Shown here in pieces: positions 56,118 to 64,000 of a stretch of 64,000 nucleotides of DNA (the stretch's first letter is position 1; each line of letters begins with the position of its first letter). The position numbers and the translations under genes were made by a program. Source of the DNA: Dyella japonica A8 (lineage in GTDB: Bacteria > Pseudomonadota > Gammaproteobacteria > Xanthomonadales > Rhodanobacteraceae). The notes beneath the pieces are model-generated. The model was not told the origin of the DNA. It ran no database searches and worked only from the letters and a program-made list of their open reading frames with translations. The stretch lies in NCBI RefSeq assembly GCF_000725385.1, contig NZ_CP008884.1, positions 3,286,001 to 3,350,000 of the forward strand. The letters are read 5' to 3'.

Positions 56118-56825
56118 CTAGCCGCCCGCCGGCACCGGGGCGACCTCGCCGCGCGGACGAGCCCCCATCACGACCAACCAGAGCACGAAGGCCACCTCAC
56201 CCAGTTGCAGCGGGAAGGCGATGCTGCTGACCGTGTCCTCGTACTGGGGCAACACCACGCCCGCCACGCACAGCGCCAGATAGGCCAGGCCATTGAGGAT
56301 CAGCCAGTAACCCAGGAAGCGCGGCAGGAAGCGCGAGCGGATCACCAATGCGGCCAGCGGGAACAGCCACAGGCCCCAGAACATTTCCGCGCAGGAGATC
56401 GCCCCTCCATGCATGCGCAGGAACAGCATGGCCAGCGCATCGCGCTGCGACGGGTCGAGCGACGCGAAGACATCGCCGCCATGCACCAGGAGAAGCGCGG
56501 CAACGTCGTTGAGGGTGTTGAAGAAATACAGCGGGGTATCCATGAAGCCGAGCACGAACATCAGCGCGGCCAGCTTTTTATCGACACCCTTGAACAGGTG
56601 GTAGAGGGTGAAGGTCAGGAACAGGCTGACGACGCCCGTCAGCAGGTCACCAAAAATCCCCAGCCGGAACAGCAGCTCGTGCGCCGCGATGTTGTGGGCC
56701 GTGGCGGCCGCATCGCCATGGACGAAAAGCTGTCCCGGGATATAGATGAGACGGAATGGCGCGATCAGCGTCAGCGCCAGGTAGATCAGGCCGGCGACTC
56801 TGGCATCGCGCTTAAGCGTGGTCAT
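56118..56825 (-). CDS. DUF4386 family membrane protein
   Basis: A 235-residue protein with six membrane helices. The family start is RDARVAGLIYLALTLIAPFR, then LFVHGDAAATAHNIAAHELL, and a central segment with LGFMDTPLYFFNTLNDVAAL; DUF4386 proteins carry these. A conserved HGGAISCAEMFWGLWLFPLA lies in the fourth helix. Function is unknown for the family. It lies on the same strand as the S10 peptidase, 131 bases upstream, but no operon signal is clear. Confidence 0.85.
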   Translation of the reverse strand: MTTLKRDARVAGLIYLALTLIAPFRLIYIPGQLFVHGDAAATAHNIAAHELLFRLGIFGDLLTGVVSLFLTFTLYHLFKGVDKKLAALMFVLGFMDTPLYFFNTLNDVAALLLVHGGDVFASLDPSQRDALAMLFLRMHGGAISCAEMFWGLWLFPLAALVIRSRFLPRFLGYWLILNGLAYLALCVAGVVLPQYEDTVSSIAFPLQLGEVAFVLWLVVMGARPRGEVAPVPAGG

Positions 56826-56955
56826 GGACTGGTCCCCCTGGAACGATCGACCGCGCCACTGTCACCCGGGAGCAAGGCCAGCCGCAAGAATGACTGATGG
56901 GATGGTGGCCGTTGGCAGCCGTCCCCGCGACGCCCTGTTCGCCAGGCTGGCTCCG

Positions 56956-57726
56956 TCAATCCGGCACGCCGGCCTTCTCGGCATCGCCCACCTTGACCGT
57001 GCCCGTCCACACCGCATCGCGTATGCGGAAATACTCCTTGGCGTCCCAGCGCCACGCCACATACAGGTAGCCGCAGCCCGTGATGGGAGCGCCATCGATC
57101 GACTTAGCGCCACAGGCCGGCATAGGGTCCGCCCCGAAGGCAAAACCGAGCCCCGGATTGGCGGCGGCGAATTGCGCACGCGTCAGCGTCTCCACGCTGC
57201 TGGCGCCAAAGCCCAGATACGAGCCGGTCATCTCGCCCTTTGCCTGCCGCAGCTCTTTCGCCATGCGCGGCTTGGCAACGGCGTCGCCATACACGACGGA
57301 CAATTGCGCCAGCGTGGCCGTCGCCTGCGCGCGCTGCGCGGCATCCAGTGTCTTCCAGAGCTCGTCCCGCGTGGCGACATAGCGGGGATAACCACGTTCC
57401 GCGGCGAGCGACAGCCATGCATAGGCCGTCGCCGGATCGCGTTCCACGCCTTCCCCGTGCAGATACATCAGGCCGATGCTGAGCTGCGACAGCTTGTCGG
57501 CGTAGCGGGCGCCGAGCCTGAAATACTCCATAGCCTTGGCGTAATTGCCGTCGGCGTAGTAACGCATGCCGGCGAACTCGCCGAACTCGTCCGGGTGTCC
57601 CCAGGTGGAGGTCCGCCCCATGGCGGCCAGCACTTCCCTGGATGCCGGGTCTTCCATCGATGCCGCCAACGCGGCACCAGCGACCAAGGACAACAAGACC
57701 GTCAAGCCGATGCGCTTCGCTTCCAT
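56956..57726 (-). CDS. Sel1-repeat periplasmic protein
   Basis: A 256-residue exported protein. After a signal peptide (residues 1-22, ending LAASM) there is one clear Sel1 repeat pair (GNYAKAMEYFRLGARYADKL and SIGLMYLHGEGVERDPATAY), usually a protein-protein interaction surface. The C-terminal part contains two Cys in DPMPACGAKS and ITGCGYLYVAWRWDAKEYF, which may form a disulfide. Start at 57726 is preceded by GGAGGGGAGG. Sel1 proteins serve as adaptors in signalling and secretion; no partner is evident nearby. Confidence 0.8.
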   Translation of the reverse strand: MEAKRIGLTVLLSLVAGAALAASMEDPASREVLAAMGRTSTWGHPDEFGEFAGMRYYADGNYAKAMEYFRLGARYADKLSQLSIGLMYLHGEGVERDPATAYAWLSLAAERGYPRYVATRDELWKTLDAAQRAQATATLAQLSVVYGDAVAKPRMAKELRQAKGEMTGSYLGFGASSVETLTRAQFAAANPGLGFAFGADPMPACGAKSIDGAPITGCGYLYVAWRWDAKEYFRIRDAVWTGTVKVGDAEKAGVPD

Positions 57727-57816
57727 GACCACCCTCCCCTCCTGGAGCCGGTGTACGGCCCGGGCATTTCAAGGCCGCCCGCATCCATGCCGCGTGAAGA
57801 AAAGACCTCCGCGGAT

Positions 57817-58410
57817 TCAGGCGACCTCTTGCCACTGGTAGTAACGCCGATGGGCCAGCTGCAGCAGATGCCTGTCCTCCGGAGTGTCACCATAGGCATA
57901 GATCAGCGGATAGCTCGCCAGGTCATAAGCCTCCGCGACACGCCGCGACTTCTCCGCATTCACGCACTGCGCGCCCCGGTAGCGCCCGGTAAGGCGTCCG
58001 CCGCGTGATTCGAGGCGCGAGCAGAGCAGCTCCAGCCCATGGTCGCGGCACCAGTGGGACAGATACACGTCCAGCGCGCCGGACACGACCACGATGCGGT
58101 CGCCCTGCGCCTTGTGCCATTGGATGCGATCCATCGCGTGCTCACGCAGCACGCCGGGAAGTTCGGCGCGGGCAAAGTCGGCACCCAGCGCGAATGCCCG
58201 TGTCTCGGGAACGCCGCGCAGCCCCATGTGCACCGCGCAGCGGCGCATCAGGCTGGGCGATACCCAGCCGAGCTTGTAGCCGGCCACCATGGGACCGAGC
58301 AGCGCGGCACCCAACAGGCGGCGTCGCGGCGACACCGCAAATTCAATGAAGGGGCGGAACATCTCCCGCGTGGTGATCGTTCCATCGAAATCGAACAAGG
58401 CAAGATTCAT
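57817..58410 (-). CDS. HAD-IB family phosphatase
   Basis: A 197-residue HAD phosphatase. Motif I is FDFDGTITTREMF with the nucleophile Asp9 and the acid/base Asp11, motif II is IVVVSGALD, and motif IV is YAYGDTPEDRHLL. Subfamily IB members include phosphoserine phosphatases and lysophospholipid phosphatases; residues after motif I (EMFRPFIEFAVSPRRR) resemble the small IB group found in proteobacteria without a defined substrate. The ATG at 58410 has AGGGAG upstream. Confidence 0.87.
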   Translation of the reverse strand: MNLALFDFDGTITTREMFRPFIEFAVSPRRRLLGAALLGPMVAGYKLGWVSPSLMRRCAVHMGLRGVPETRAFALGADFARAELPGVLREHAMDRIQWHKAQGDRIVVVSGALDVYLSHWCRDHGLELLCSRLESRGGRLTGRYRGAQCVNAEKSRRVAEAYDLASYPLIYAYGDTPEDRHLLQLAHRRYYQWQEVA

Positions 58411-58480
58411 GACGCTCCCTGGCCGCCAGCCATGGCGGGCGGCGCATGGTTGGTCGTGCAAGCGCAGGCGTCAAGTGCGC

Positions 58481-59419
58481 TCACGGCACGGGCTCGGCAT
58501 CCACCATCCGCAGTCGTGCCACGTCGCGCAAGGGCGGCGCGCCGAAATTGCGGCTGTATTCGCGACTGAACTGCGAGGGACTTTCATAGCCCACGCGGTG
58601 CGCCGCCGTGGCGACGTCGCACAGGCCAGCCAGCAGCAGGCGGCGCGCCTCGTGCAGACGCAGTTGCTTCTGGTACTGCAGCGGGCTCATGGCCGTGATC
58701 GCGCGAAAATGATGATGCAGCGAGGACGCACTCATGTTCATCCGCGCGGCCAGCTCTTCGATGCGCAGGGGTTCGTCGTAGTGCCTGCGCAGCCATTCGA
58801 TGGCGCGCGAAATCTGATGACTCTGGCTGCCCGACGTGGCGATCTGCGCCAGTCGCGGGCCCTGTTCACCGCTCAGCAGCCGATAAAGCAGTTCGCGCTC
58901 GATCAGCGGACCGAGCACCGCCAGGTCACGCGGCGCATCCAGCAGGCGCGCGAGGCGCAGCAGCGGATCGAGCAGGCCGCCATCGAGCGGGCTGATGGAA
59001 AGCCCGGATGCCGACGCCACGGCGGTGCGCGGCATGTTCACCTCGGGCAGCAGCTCGCGGATGCGCTGCACGTCCAGCCGGAAGGTCAGGCACAGGCACG
59101 GCTCGTCGCGCGATGCCCGCACCACCTGGGACGACACCGGCACATCCACGGCCGTCACCAGATAGGACTTCGGCTCATGCAGGAACGCCTGCTGCCCAAG
59201 CAGGATCTGCTTGGCGCCCTGCAGGGCGAGGCCGAGACCGGGCTCGTACATGGCGCAGGTCGGCACGCCAGTGGAATTGGCACGGAACAGCGAGAGCGCC
59301 GGCCAGGCGGTGGCATGCACGCCCTCTTCGGGCGCCAATTGTTCAAGCCTTGCTGTCAATTCCTCGCAATCCTGTGCGATACGCGCGGGAGCGAGGGCAT
59401 GGGAAAGTTTATCGATCAT
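58481..59419 (-). CDS. AraC family transcriptional regulator
   Basis: A 312-residue AraC regulator. The N-terminal AraC_N domain is marked by PTCAMYEPGLGLALQGAKQI and LVTAVDVPVSSQV. The C-terminal double helix-turn-helix is LRIEELAARMNMSASSLHHH and CDVATAAHRVGYESPSQFSR. YqhC-like relatives of this AraC_N type switch on alcohol or aldehyde reductases. It is divergent from the zinc alcohol dehydrogenase, with 175 bases between them, which fits that role. The start at 59419 (MIDKLSH) is preferred over an upstream Met at 59470. Confidence 0.92.
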   Translation of the reverse strand: MIDKLSHALAPARIAQDCEELTARLEQLAPEEGVHATAWPALSLFRANSTGVPTCAMYEPGLGLALQGAKQILLGQQAFLHEPKSYLVTAVDVPVSSQVVRASRDEPCLCLTFRLDVQRIRELLPEVNMPRTAVASASGLSISPLDGGLLDPLLRLARLLDAPRDLAVLGPLIERELLYRLLSGEQGPRLAQIATSGSQSHQISRAIEWLRRHYDEPLRIEELAARMNMSASSLHHHFRAITAMSPLQYQKQLRLHEARRLLLAGLCDVATAAHRVGYESPSQFSREYSRNFGAPPLRDVARLRMVDAEPVP

Positions 59420-59494
59420 GGACTTGCCATCGATTTGTACAGGACAAGATTGCCCGTTCCTGCACTGCATGGCGAGCCTCTCGGGACTGACCTT

Positions 59495-59527
59495 GCAGGA
59501 TCAGGCAAGCATCTCGCAGGATCCGGC
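59495..59527 (+). promoter_or_regulatory. Candidate AraC-family operator upstream of the alcohol dehydrogenase
   Basis: GCAGGATCAGGC (59495-59506) and GCAGGATCCGGC (59516-59527) are direct repeats with a 21-base period, two turns of the helix, in the gap between the AraC gene and the dehydrogenase. AraC proteins commonly bind such direct repeats. The downstream site lies about 70 bases before the dehydrogenase ATG, which suits an activator. No binding data exist for this site. Confidence 0.5.
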
Positions 59528-59594
59528 TACCTTGGCGTGCCGTGGGGCGGCCATACTGCGCCACCTCGCCGTACCGTCCCCAAGGAGTCATGCC

Positions 59595-60653
59595 ATGACG
59601 TTTCCTACCCGCGGCTATGCCGCCCAGTCCGCCACCACGCCGCTGGCCCCGTTCCAGTTCGAGCGCCGCGCGCCTCGCCCGGATGACGTAGTGATCGACA
59701 TCCTCTACTGCGGCGTCTGCCACTCGGACATCCATCAGGCGCGCAATGAATGGCACGGCAGCATGTATCCCATGGTGCCCGGCCATGAAATCGTCGGTCG
59801 CGTCAGCGCCGTGGGCAGTGCCGTGACGAAATTCAAGGCAGGCGACACCGTGGGCGTCGGCTGCATGGTCGATTCCTGCCAGCACTGCGCCTCGTGCAAC
59901 ACCGGCCTCGAGCAGTACTGCGAGCAAGGCGCCACCTGGACCTACAACGACAAGGATCGCCAGGACGGCTCACTGACCTTCGGCGGCTATTCCGAGCGCA
60001 TCGTGGTGTCGGACAAGTTCGTGGTGTCCATCTCCGACAAGCTGGACCTGAAGGCCGCCGCCCCGCTGCTGTGCGCCGGCATCACCACGTGGTCGCCACT
60101 GCGCCACTGGAACATCGGCAAGGGCAGCAAGATCGCCGTGATCGGCCTGGGCGGCCTGGGCCACATGGGCCTGAAGTTCGCCAAGGCGATGGGCGCCGAC
60201 GTCACCTTGTTCACCCGTTCGCCAGGCAAGGAAGAGGAAGCACGCCGCCTGGGCGCGGACCACGTGGTGCTGTCGACCGATGCCCAGCAGATGGCCGCCG
60301 TCGCGCGCCAGTTCGAATTCATCCTCGACACGGTGCCCTCCCCGCATGACCTCAACCCGTACCTGGACACGCTCGCCATCAACGGCGTGATCTGCCTGGT
60401 CGGCCTGCTCGAACCGCTGGAGCCGGCCGTGCAGACGGCCAAGGTGATCCTGGGCCGCCGCTCCATCTCGGGCTCGGCCATCGGCGGCATCGGCGAGACG
60501 CAGGAGATGCTCGACTTCTGCGCCGAGCACGGCATCGTCAGCGACATCGAAGTGATCGACATGAAGGACATCAACGCCGCGTACGAGCGCGTCGTGAAGA
60601 GTGACGTCCGCTATCGCTTCGTGATCGACATGGCTTCGTTGAAAGCGGCCTGA
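59595..60653 (+). CDS. Zinc-dependent NAD(P) alcohol dehydrogenase (YahK/CAD type)
   Basis: A 352-residue medium-chain dehydrogenase. Catalytic zinc ligands are in CGVCHSDIHQ and PGHEIVGRVS, and structural zinc cysteines are in DSCQHCASCNTGLEQYC. The cofactor motif is GLGGLGHMGLKFAKAMGA, followed by FTRSPGKEEEARRLGA, which suggests NADP preference. This pattern fits YahK and cinnamyl-alcohol-type enzymes that reduce aldehydes. It is controlled most likely by the divergent AraC regulator. A forward terminator appears at 60869, beyond a paired REP element. Confidence 0.93.
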   Translation: MTFPTRGYAAQSATTPLAPFQFERRAPRPDDVVIDILYCGVCHSDIHQARNEWHGSMYPMVPGHEIVGRVSAVGSAVTKFKAGDTVGVGCMVDSCQHCASCNTGLEQYCEQGATWTYNDKDRQDGSLTFGGYSERIVVSDKFVVSISDKLDLKAAAPLLCAGITTWSPLRHWNIGKGSKIAVIGLGGLGHMGLKFAKAMGADVTLFTRSPGKEEEARRLGADHVVLSTDAQQMAAVARQFEFILDTVPSPHDLNPYLDTLAINGVICLVGLLEPLEPAVQTAKVILGRRSISGSAIGGIGETQEMLDFCAEHGIVSDIEVIDMKDINAAYERVVKSDVRYRFVIDMASLKAA

Positions 60654-60694
60654 TTCACGAGTCACCAGCAGAACTCGATGGCACTTCGACATCC

Positions 60695-60795
60695 GTCATC
60701 CCGGCGAAGGCCGGGATCCAGTGGCGACAACCGATGAAAGTGCAAGGCACCTATCAGGACTGACGTCACTGGAATCCGGCCTTCGCCGCAATGAC
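60695..60795. repeat. Paired inverted REP element (REPIN type)
   Basis: Arms 60695-60723 and 60767-60795 face each other with a few mismatches; the left arm core is TCCCGGCGAAGGCCGGGA. It is related to the element at 10888-11049. It lies between the dehydrogenase and the chloride channel gene. Confidence 0.8.
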
Positions 60796-60868
60796 AGGTT
60801 TGTGATGTGGAGGAGTTTTGCAGGCAACGCCATATCCAGGGCGACGCTGATCGCCCTCTTGCCCCGCC

Positions 60869-60899
60869 AAACCGGCCCTTACACGGCCGGTTTTGTTTT
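60869..60899 (+). terminator. Rho-independent terminator reading forward
   Basis: AAACCGGCC pairs with GGCCGGTTT around CTTACAC, followed by TGTTTT on the forward strand, so it ends transcripts from the alcohol dehydrogenase. The loop holds the stop codon of the reverse-strand channel gene, so it is nested in that gene's 3' end. Confidence 0.7.
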
Positions 60900-62732
60900 G
60901 GCACCCAGATGCCGGCTGGCCTCGTGCGCCTCGCGCAGGCGCCGCGCGTGCGCCTTGAGCAGGTCGCCACGCGTGATGATACCCACCATGCGGCGCCCGT
61001 CCGGCGCCACCACGACCAGCCGACCCACGTCGGCTTCGACCATATGGTCGGCGGCCTCGCGCAGCGTGTGGTCCTCGCGCACCACGATGGGCGCACGACT
61101 CAACAGCGATTGCACCGTGGCATCGGCGGGCGTACTGGCACGCAGCAGGTCCCGACGGGTTAGCACGCCCAGCAGATGACCATCGCCGTCCACCACCGGG
61201 AAGCCCTGATGCTTCGCCGGCGCCGTGTCCGTCGCCAGCCACGCCTGCACCTCGCCCACCGTCTCCATGGCGCGCAGGCTGACCACCTGGCGGCTGCAGG
61301 CGTCGCCCACGGCAATACGCTCCAGCCAGTCCGCCGCGTACTCCGCCGGCACGCGCACGCCGCGGCGCGCGATCTTCTCGGTCATGATCGTGTTGCGCAT
61401 CATCAGCCCCGAAACCAGGTAGGCCGCGGCGCACGCGCCCAGCAGGGGCAGCAGGCCATGCGGCTGCTGCGTGGTTTCGAAAGCGAACACCACCGAGGTG
61501 AGGAACGCACGCGAGGCGCCCGCGAAAATCGCCGCCATGCACACCAGAGCGGCCACGCGCGGATCCACGTGCAGCCACGGCATCCACATCACGCACAGCA
61601 GGCCCAGTACGCCACCCAGCGCACTGCCGATGGTGAACAGCGGCGCGAGCGTGCCGCCCGACGTGCCGCTGCCCAGCGCCACCGACCATGACAGCAGCTT
61701 CATCAGGCACAACGACAACATGCCAGCCAGACCGATCTGGCCGGCGATCAGCGCACCGATGTTGGTGTAGCCCACGCCCAGCGTGGCTGGCATGAAGTAA
61801 CCCACGACACCCACCACGACACCGCCGATGGCGGGCCACCACATCCAGTGGATGGGCAGCTTCTCGAAGCCATCCTCGATGGCATAGGTGAGCTTGGTGA
61901 TGCCGACGCTCGCCACGCCAGTGATGATGCCCATCAGGATATAGGCCACCACCGCGCTCAGCGTCGGCGTATCGACGGTCGGCATCGGGAACATCGGCTC
62001 GTTGCCTTCCAGCATGTAGCGCACACCGGTGCCCATGACGGCAGCGAGCGCCACCGGAATCAGCGAACGGGCGCGGCGTTCGAACAGCAACAGCTCGATG
62101 GACAGCAGCACCGAGGAAATCGGCGCCGAGAACACCGCCGCCATGCCAGCCGCCGCACCCGCGGCAAGCAGCGTCTTGCGCTCATCGGCTGTCACGCGCA
62201 GCAGCTGGCCGATCAGCGAGCCTAGCGCGCCGCCGGTGGCGATGATCGGACCCTCGGCGCCGAACGGGCCACCGGTGCCTATGGCAATGGCCGAGGACAC
62301 CGGCTTCAGCCAGGTAATGCGCGGCGGAATCTTGCTCTCGTTGAGCAACACCTGCTCCATCGCCTCGGGGATGCCGTGGCCGCGAATGGCGCGCGAGCCC
62401 CAGCGCGCCATCGCACCGACGATCAGGCCGCCGACCACCGGCACGGCGACCACCCACAGGCCCAGGTGGTTGCCCGCCGGGCTGCTGAACTCCGTGCTGA
62501 TGCGGCCGTAGAACGCGAGGTTGGTGACCAGCCCGATCAACGCCGTCAGCAGGCGCGCCACCCCAGCCACGACCGACCCCAGCAGCATCGCAAGGAAGCA
62601 GATCCACAACACCCGGCGCCCCAGCGGCCGGAAACGGCGCGGCATATGAGCGTCGCTGAGCGTGGGATCCAGCGATGGGGCAAGCGGAAGCGCCGCACGC
62701 GAGTGCGGGTCAGAAGGCTTTTCGGGGTGCAT
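60879..62732 (-). CDS. ClC-family chloride channel/transporter with C-terminal CBS pair
   Basis: A 617-residue protein: ClC membrane domain (about residues 40-450) followed by two CBS domains (470-600). Selectivity-filter segments are GHGIPEAM in place of the usual GSGIP, GAEGPIIATGG (gating Glu kept, Arg replaced by Ala in GREGP) and GSGTSGGTLAP. CBS landmarks are HQGFPVVDGDGHLLGVLTRR and GRLVVVAPDGRRMVGIITRG. The CBS pair probably binds nucleotides for gating. A shorter start at 62645 is possible. Transport may be anion channel or H+/Cl- exchange; the gating Glu argues for exchange or gated conduction. Confidence 0.92.
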   Translation of the reverse strand: MHPEKPSDPHSRAALPLAPSLDPTLSDAHMPRRFRPLGRRVLWICFLAMLLGSVVAGVARLLTALIGLVTNLAFYGRISTEFSSPAGNHLGLWVVAVPVVGGLIVGAMARWGSRAIRGHGIPEAMEQVLLNESKIPPRITWLKPVSSAIAIGTGGPFGAEGPIIATGGALGSLIGQLLRVTADERKTLLAAGAAAGMAAVFSAPISSVLLSIELLLFERRARSLIPVALAAVMGTGVRYMLEGNEPMFPMPTVDTPTLSAVVAYILMGIITGVASVGITKLTYAIEDGFEKLPIHWMWWPAIGGVVVGVVGYFMPATLGVGYTNIGALIAGQIGLAGMLSLCLMKLLSWSVALGSGTSGGTLAPLFTIGSALGGVLGLLCVMWMPWLHVDPRVAALVCMAAIFAGASRAFLTSVVFAFETTQQPHGLLPLLGACAAAYLVSGLMMRNTIMTEKIARRGVRVPAEYAADWLERIAVGDACSRQVVSLRAMETVGEVQAWLATDTAPAKHQGFPVVDGDGHLLGVLTRRDLLRASTPADATVQSLLSRAPIVVREDHTLREAADHMVEADVGRLVVVAPDGRRMVGIITRGDLLKAHARRLREAHEASRHLGAKTKPAV

Positions 62733-62818
62733 CGGGAGAGCCCGTCGGGTGTAAGCCGCGGAAGATTACGCGGATATGCGCCCGATAGCTGGCTGGAAAA
62801 TGAACGGAATTTCTCGCG

Positions 62819-63574
62819 TCAGCCAGCCAGGGGCGGCGCCTTGGGTGCGTTCCACCCCAGCGCGTTGTAGACCTCGTAACGCAGGATGCCCAGATACTCG
62901 TGCAGCGTGGCGTCCATCACGAAGAAATCCCACGAGTCTGGCGCCACTTCGCGGCGGGTATTGATCCAGTCGCCCGCCACCGGCTGCGGCACGATGCCGA
63001 AGTGCGCGAAGTACAGCAGCGAGCGGCGCAGGTGGATGGCCGACGTGACCAGCACGATATGCTGGGGCGCGTACGCGACCAGGATGGGGCGGGCGAACTG
63101 GGCGTTCTGCCACGTGCTCATGCTGAGGGACTCGAGCGACATGTCAGCCTCCGGAACGCCGAGCGAGCGCAGCGCCCTGCCGTAGACCACGGCCTCCGGC
63201 TCGCCGTGATCCTGCGAGTCGCCACCGCTGACCACTAGGTGGCATTCCTTGCCCGCCGCCTTGCAGGCGCGATACAGCTGGGCAGCGCGCAACAGACGGC
63301 CATCGACAAAGAACGACGGCTGCAATGCCTGGTCGCCCGCCACGGCAGTGCCAGCGCCAAGCATCACGATGGCGTTACGCGGCGCCCACGCAATGGCGGG
63401 GTCCACCTCATAGGCACCTTGCAAACTCCTCGTCAGCAGGCGTGGCAGCGCACCACAACCGATACCGAAGAACAGCAACACAGCCAACCCCAACACGATG
63501 CGGGCGATCTTTCGCCAACGCCGCCGATGCAGCCACGCGGCCAACAGCAGCAGCACGAGCAGGACGGTGAGCAT
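62819..63574 (-). CDS. YdcF/SanA/ElyC-like DUF218 protein
   Basis: A 251-residue protein with two N-terminal membrane helices (about 2-18 and 27-47) and a DUF218 domain. The landmarks are NAIVMLGAGTAVAG, HLVVSGGDSQDHGEPEA, STWQNAQFARPIL and IVLVTSAIHLRRSLLYFAHFG. The DUF218 fold is alpha/beta and includes ElyC, needed for cell-envelope integrity, and SanA. The start at 63574 has AGGGAAT upstream. Position next to the chloride channel gene gives no clear operon. Confidence 0.88.
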   Translation of the reverse strand: MLTVLLVLLLLAAWLHRRRWRKIARIVLGLAVLLFFGIGCGALPRLLTRSLQGAYEVDPAIAWAPRNAIVMLGAGTAVAGDQALQPSFFVDGRLLRAAQLYRACKAAGKECHLVVSGGDSQDHGEPEAVVYGRALRSLGVPEADMSLESLSMSTWQNAQFARPILVAYAPQHIVLVTSAIHLRRSLLYFAHFGIVPQPVAGDWINTRREVAPDSWDFFVMDATLHEYLGILRYEVYNALGWNAPKAPPLAG

Positions 63575-63720
63575 CGGAATTCCCTGTTCCACGGAAAGGC
63601 ATGGCATCTTAGGGCCTTACAACACAACGAGGCGATAGCTCACGGCCTTGTTGCGTTCCGACTGATGGACACGCCGTCAATCCGGTGGGCGGAAGACGGA
63701 GCAACCCAGGGACCCGGTTC

Positions 63721-64000
63721 ATGGCCACACTCGTTTTTGTGCACGGCTGGAGCGTGACCAACACGTCCACCTATGGTGCCCTGCCCCGTCAACTCCAGGC
63801 GCAGGCAGCCGCCGCCGGCGTCGCGCTGAACGTGGCCGACATCTGGCTCTCGGAATATGTGAGCTTCGACGATGCGGTGACCATGCCCGACGTAGTGCGC
63901 GCCTTTGATCACGCGCTGCGCGACCTGCATCTGCAGGATGCGAGCTTCGCCTGCATCACCCACTCCACTGGCGGGCCGGTGGTACGCGAATGGCTGCGCG
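63721..64000 (+). CDS. Alpha/beta hydrolase (lipase/esterase-like), N-terminal part
   Basis: The first 93 codons are in the window and the gene continues to the right. It begins MATLVFVHGWSVTNTSTYG, an oxyanion-side strand and loop, and contains THSTGGPVVREWL, where Ser is the probable nucleophile. The lack of a signal peptide suggests a cytosolic esterase. The start at 63721 has weak ribosome support. It is divergent from the YdcF-like gene with 146 bases between them. Confidence 0.8.
   Translation, partial: MATLVFVHGWSVTNTSTYGALPRQLQAQAAAAGVALNVADIWLSEYVSFDDAVTMPDVVRAFDHALRDLHLQDASFACITHSTGGPVVREWLR

Overview
The window is a GC-rich, densely coded bacterial chromosome segment. Gene content, gene order and repeat types point to a gammaproteobacterium of the Xanthomonadales/Lysobacterales, most likely Rhodanobacteraceae (Dyella, Luteibacter or Rhodanobacter type). 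The genus is an inference; no rRNA gene is present to settle it. I see no prophage, transposase, CRISPR array or plasmid function. Mobile-type DNA is limited to small extragenic palindromes and a repeat attached to tRNA-Ser.

Layout. 0-8.6 kb: the start of a Tat-exported sorbitol-dehydrogenase-type subunit, a four-gene aromatic-acid-type efflux operon (FUSC pump, NodT outer-membrane factor, DUF1656, membrane fusion protein) preceded by an isochorismatase-like hydrolase, then pirin, a divergent LysR regulator and DoxX. 8.6-13.1 kb: tRNA-Ser(UGA) with an unusual tRNA-derived repeat downstream, serS, two membrane proteins of unknown role and rarA. 13.3-27.4 kb: a block apparently inserted into the order ftsK-lolA-rarA-serS known from E. 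coli. It holds a DUF3999/DUF2339 pair, a CusCBA/CzcCBA-type metal efflux operon with a small Cys/His protein, a large sensor diguanylate cyclase and a DUF1275 protein. 27.4-34.6 kb: lolA, ftsK, then divergent trxB, a FemAB-like protein and aat. 34.6-42.3 kb: a second cysteine hydrolase with a GlxA-type regulator, marC, a glutathionylspermidine-synthase-like/DUF1190/DUF350 operon with an HD-GYP gene upstream, DUF1905, a methyltransferase and ispG.

42.4-54.4 kb: an FNR-type regulator, a long acetyl-CoA hydrolase/transferase, a cardiolipin-synthase-like protein, xseA, an acetolactate synthase-like/aldehyde dehydrogenase pair, a Pit phosphate transporter and a TraB/GumN homologue lacking both motif histidines. 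54.4-64 kb: an S10 peptidase, DUF4386 and Sel1-repeat proteins, a HAD phosphatase, an AraC regulator divergent from a zinc alcohol dehydrogenase, a ClC chloride channel with CBS domains, a YdcF-like protein and the start of a small hydrolase.

Most of the window is housekeeping plus envelope and stress functions. The least understood units are DUF3999/DUF2339 (13.3-17.4 kb), the YjfC/YjfM/YjfL-like operon (37.0-39.0 kb), the tRNA-Ser-linked repeat (8.7-8.95 kb) and the 0.78 kb ftsK/trxB gap.
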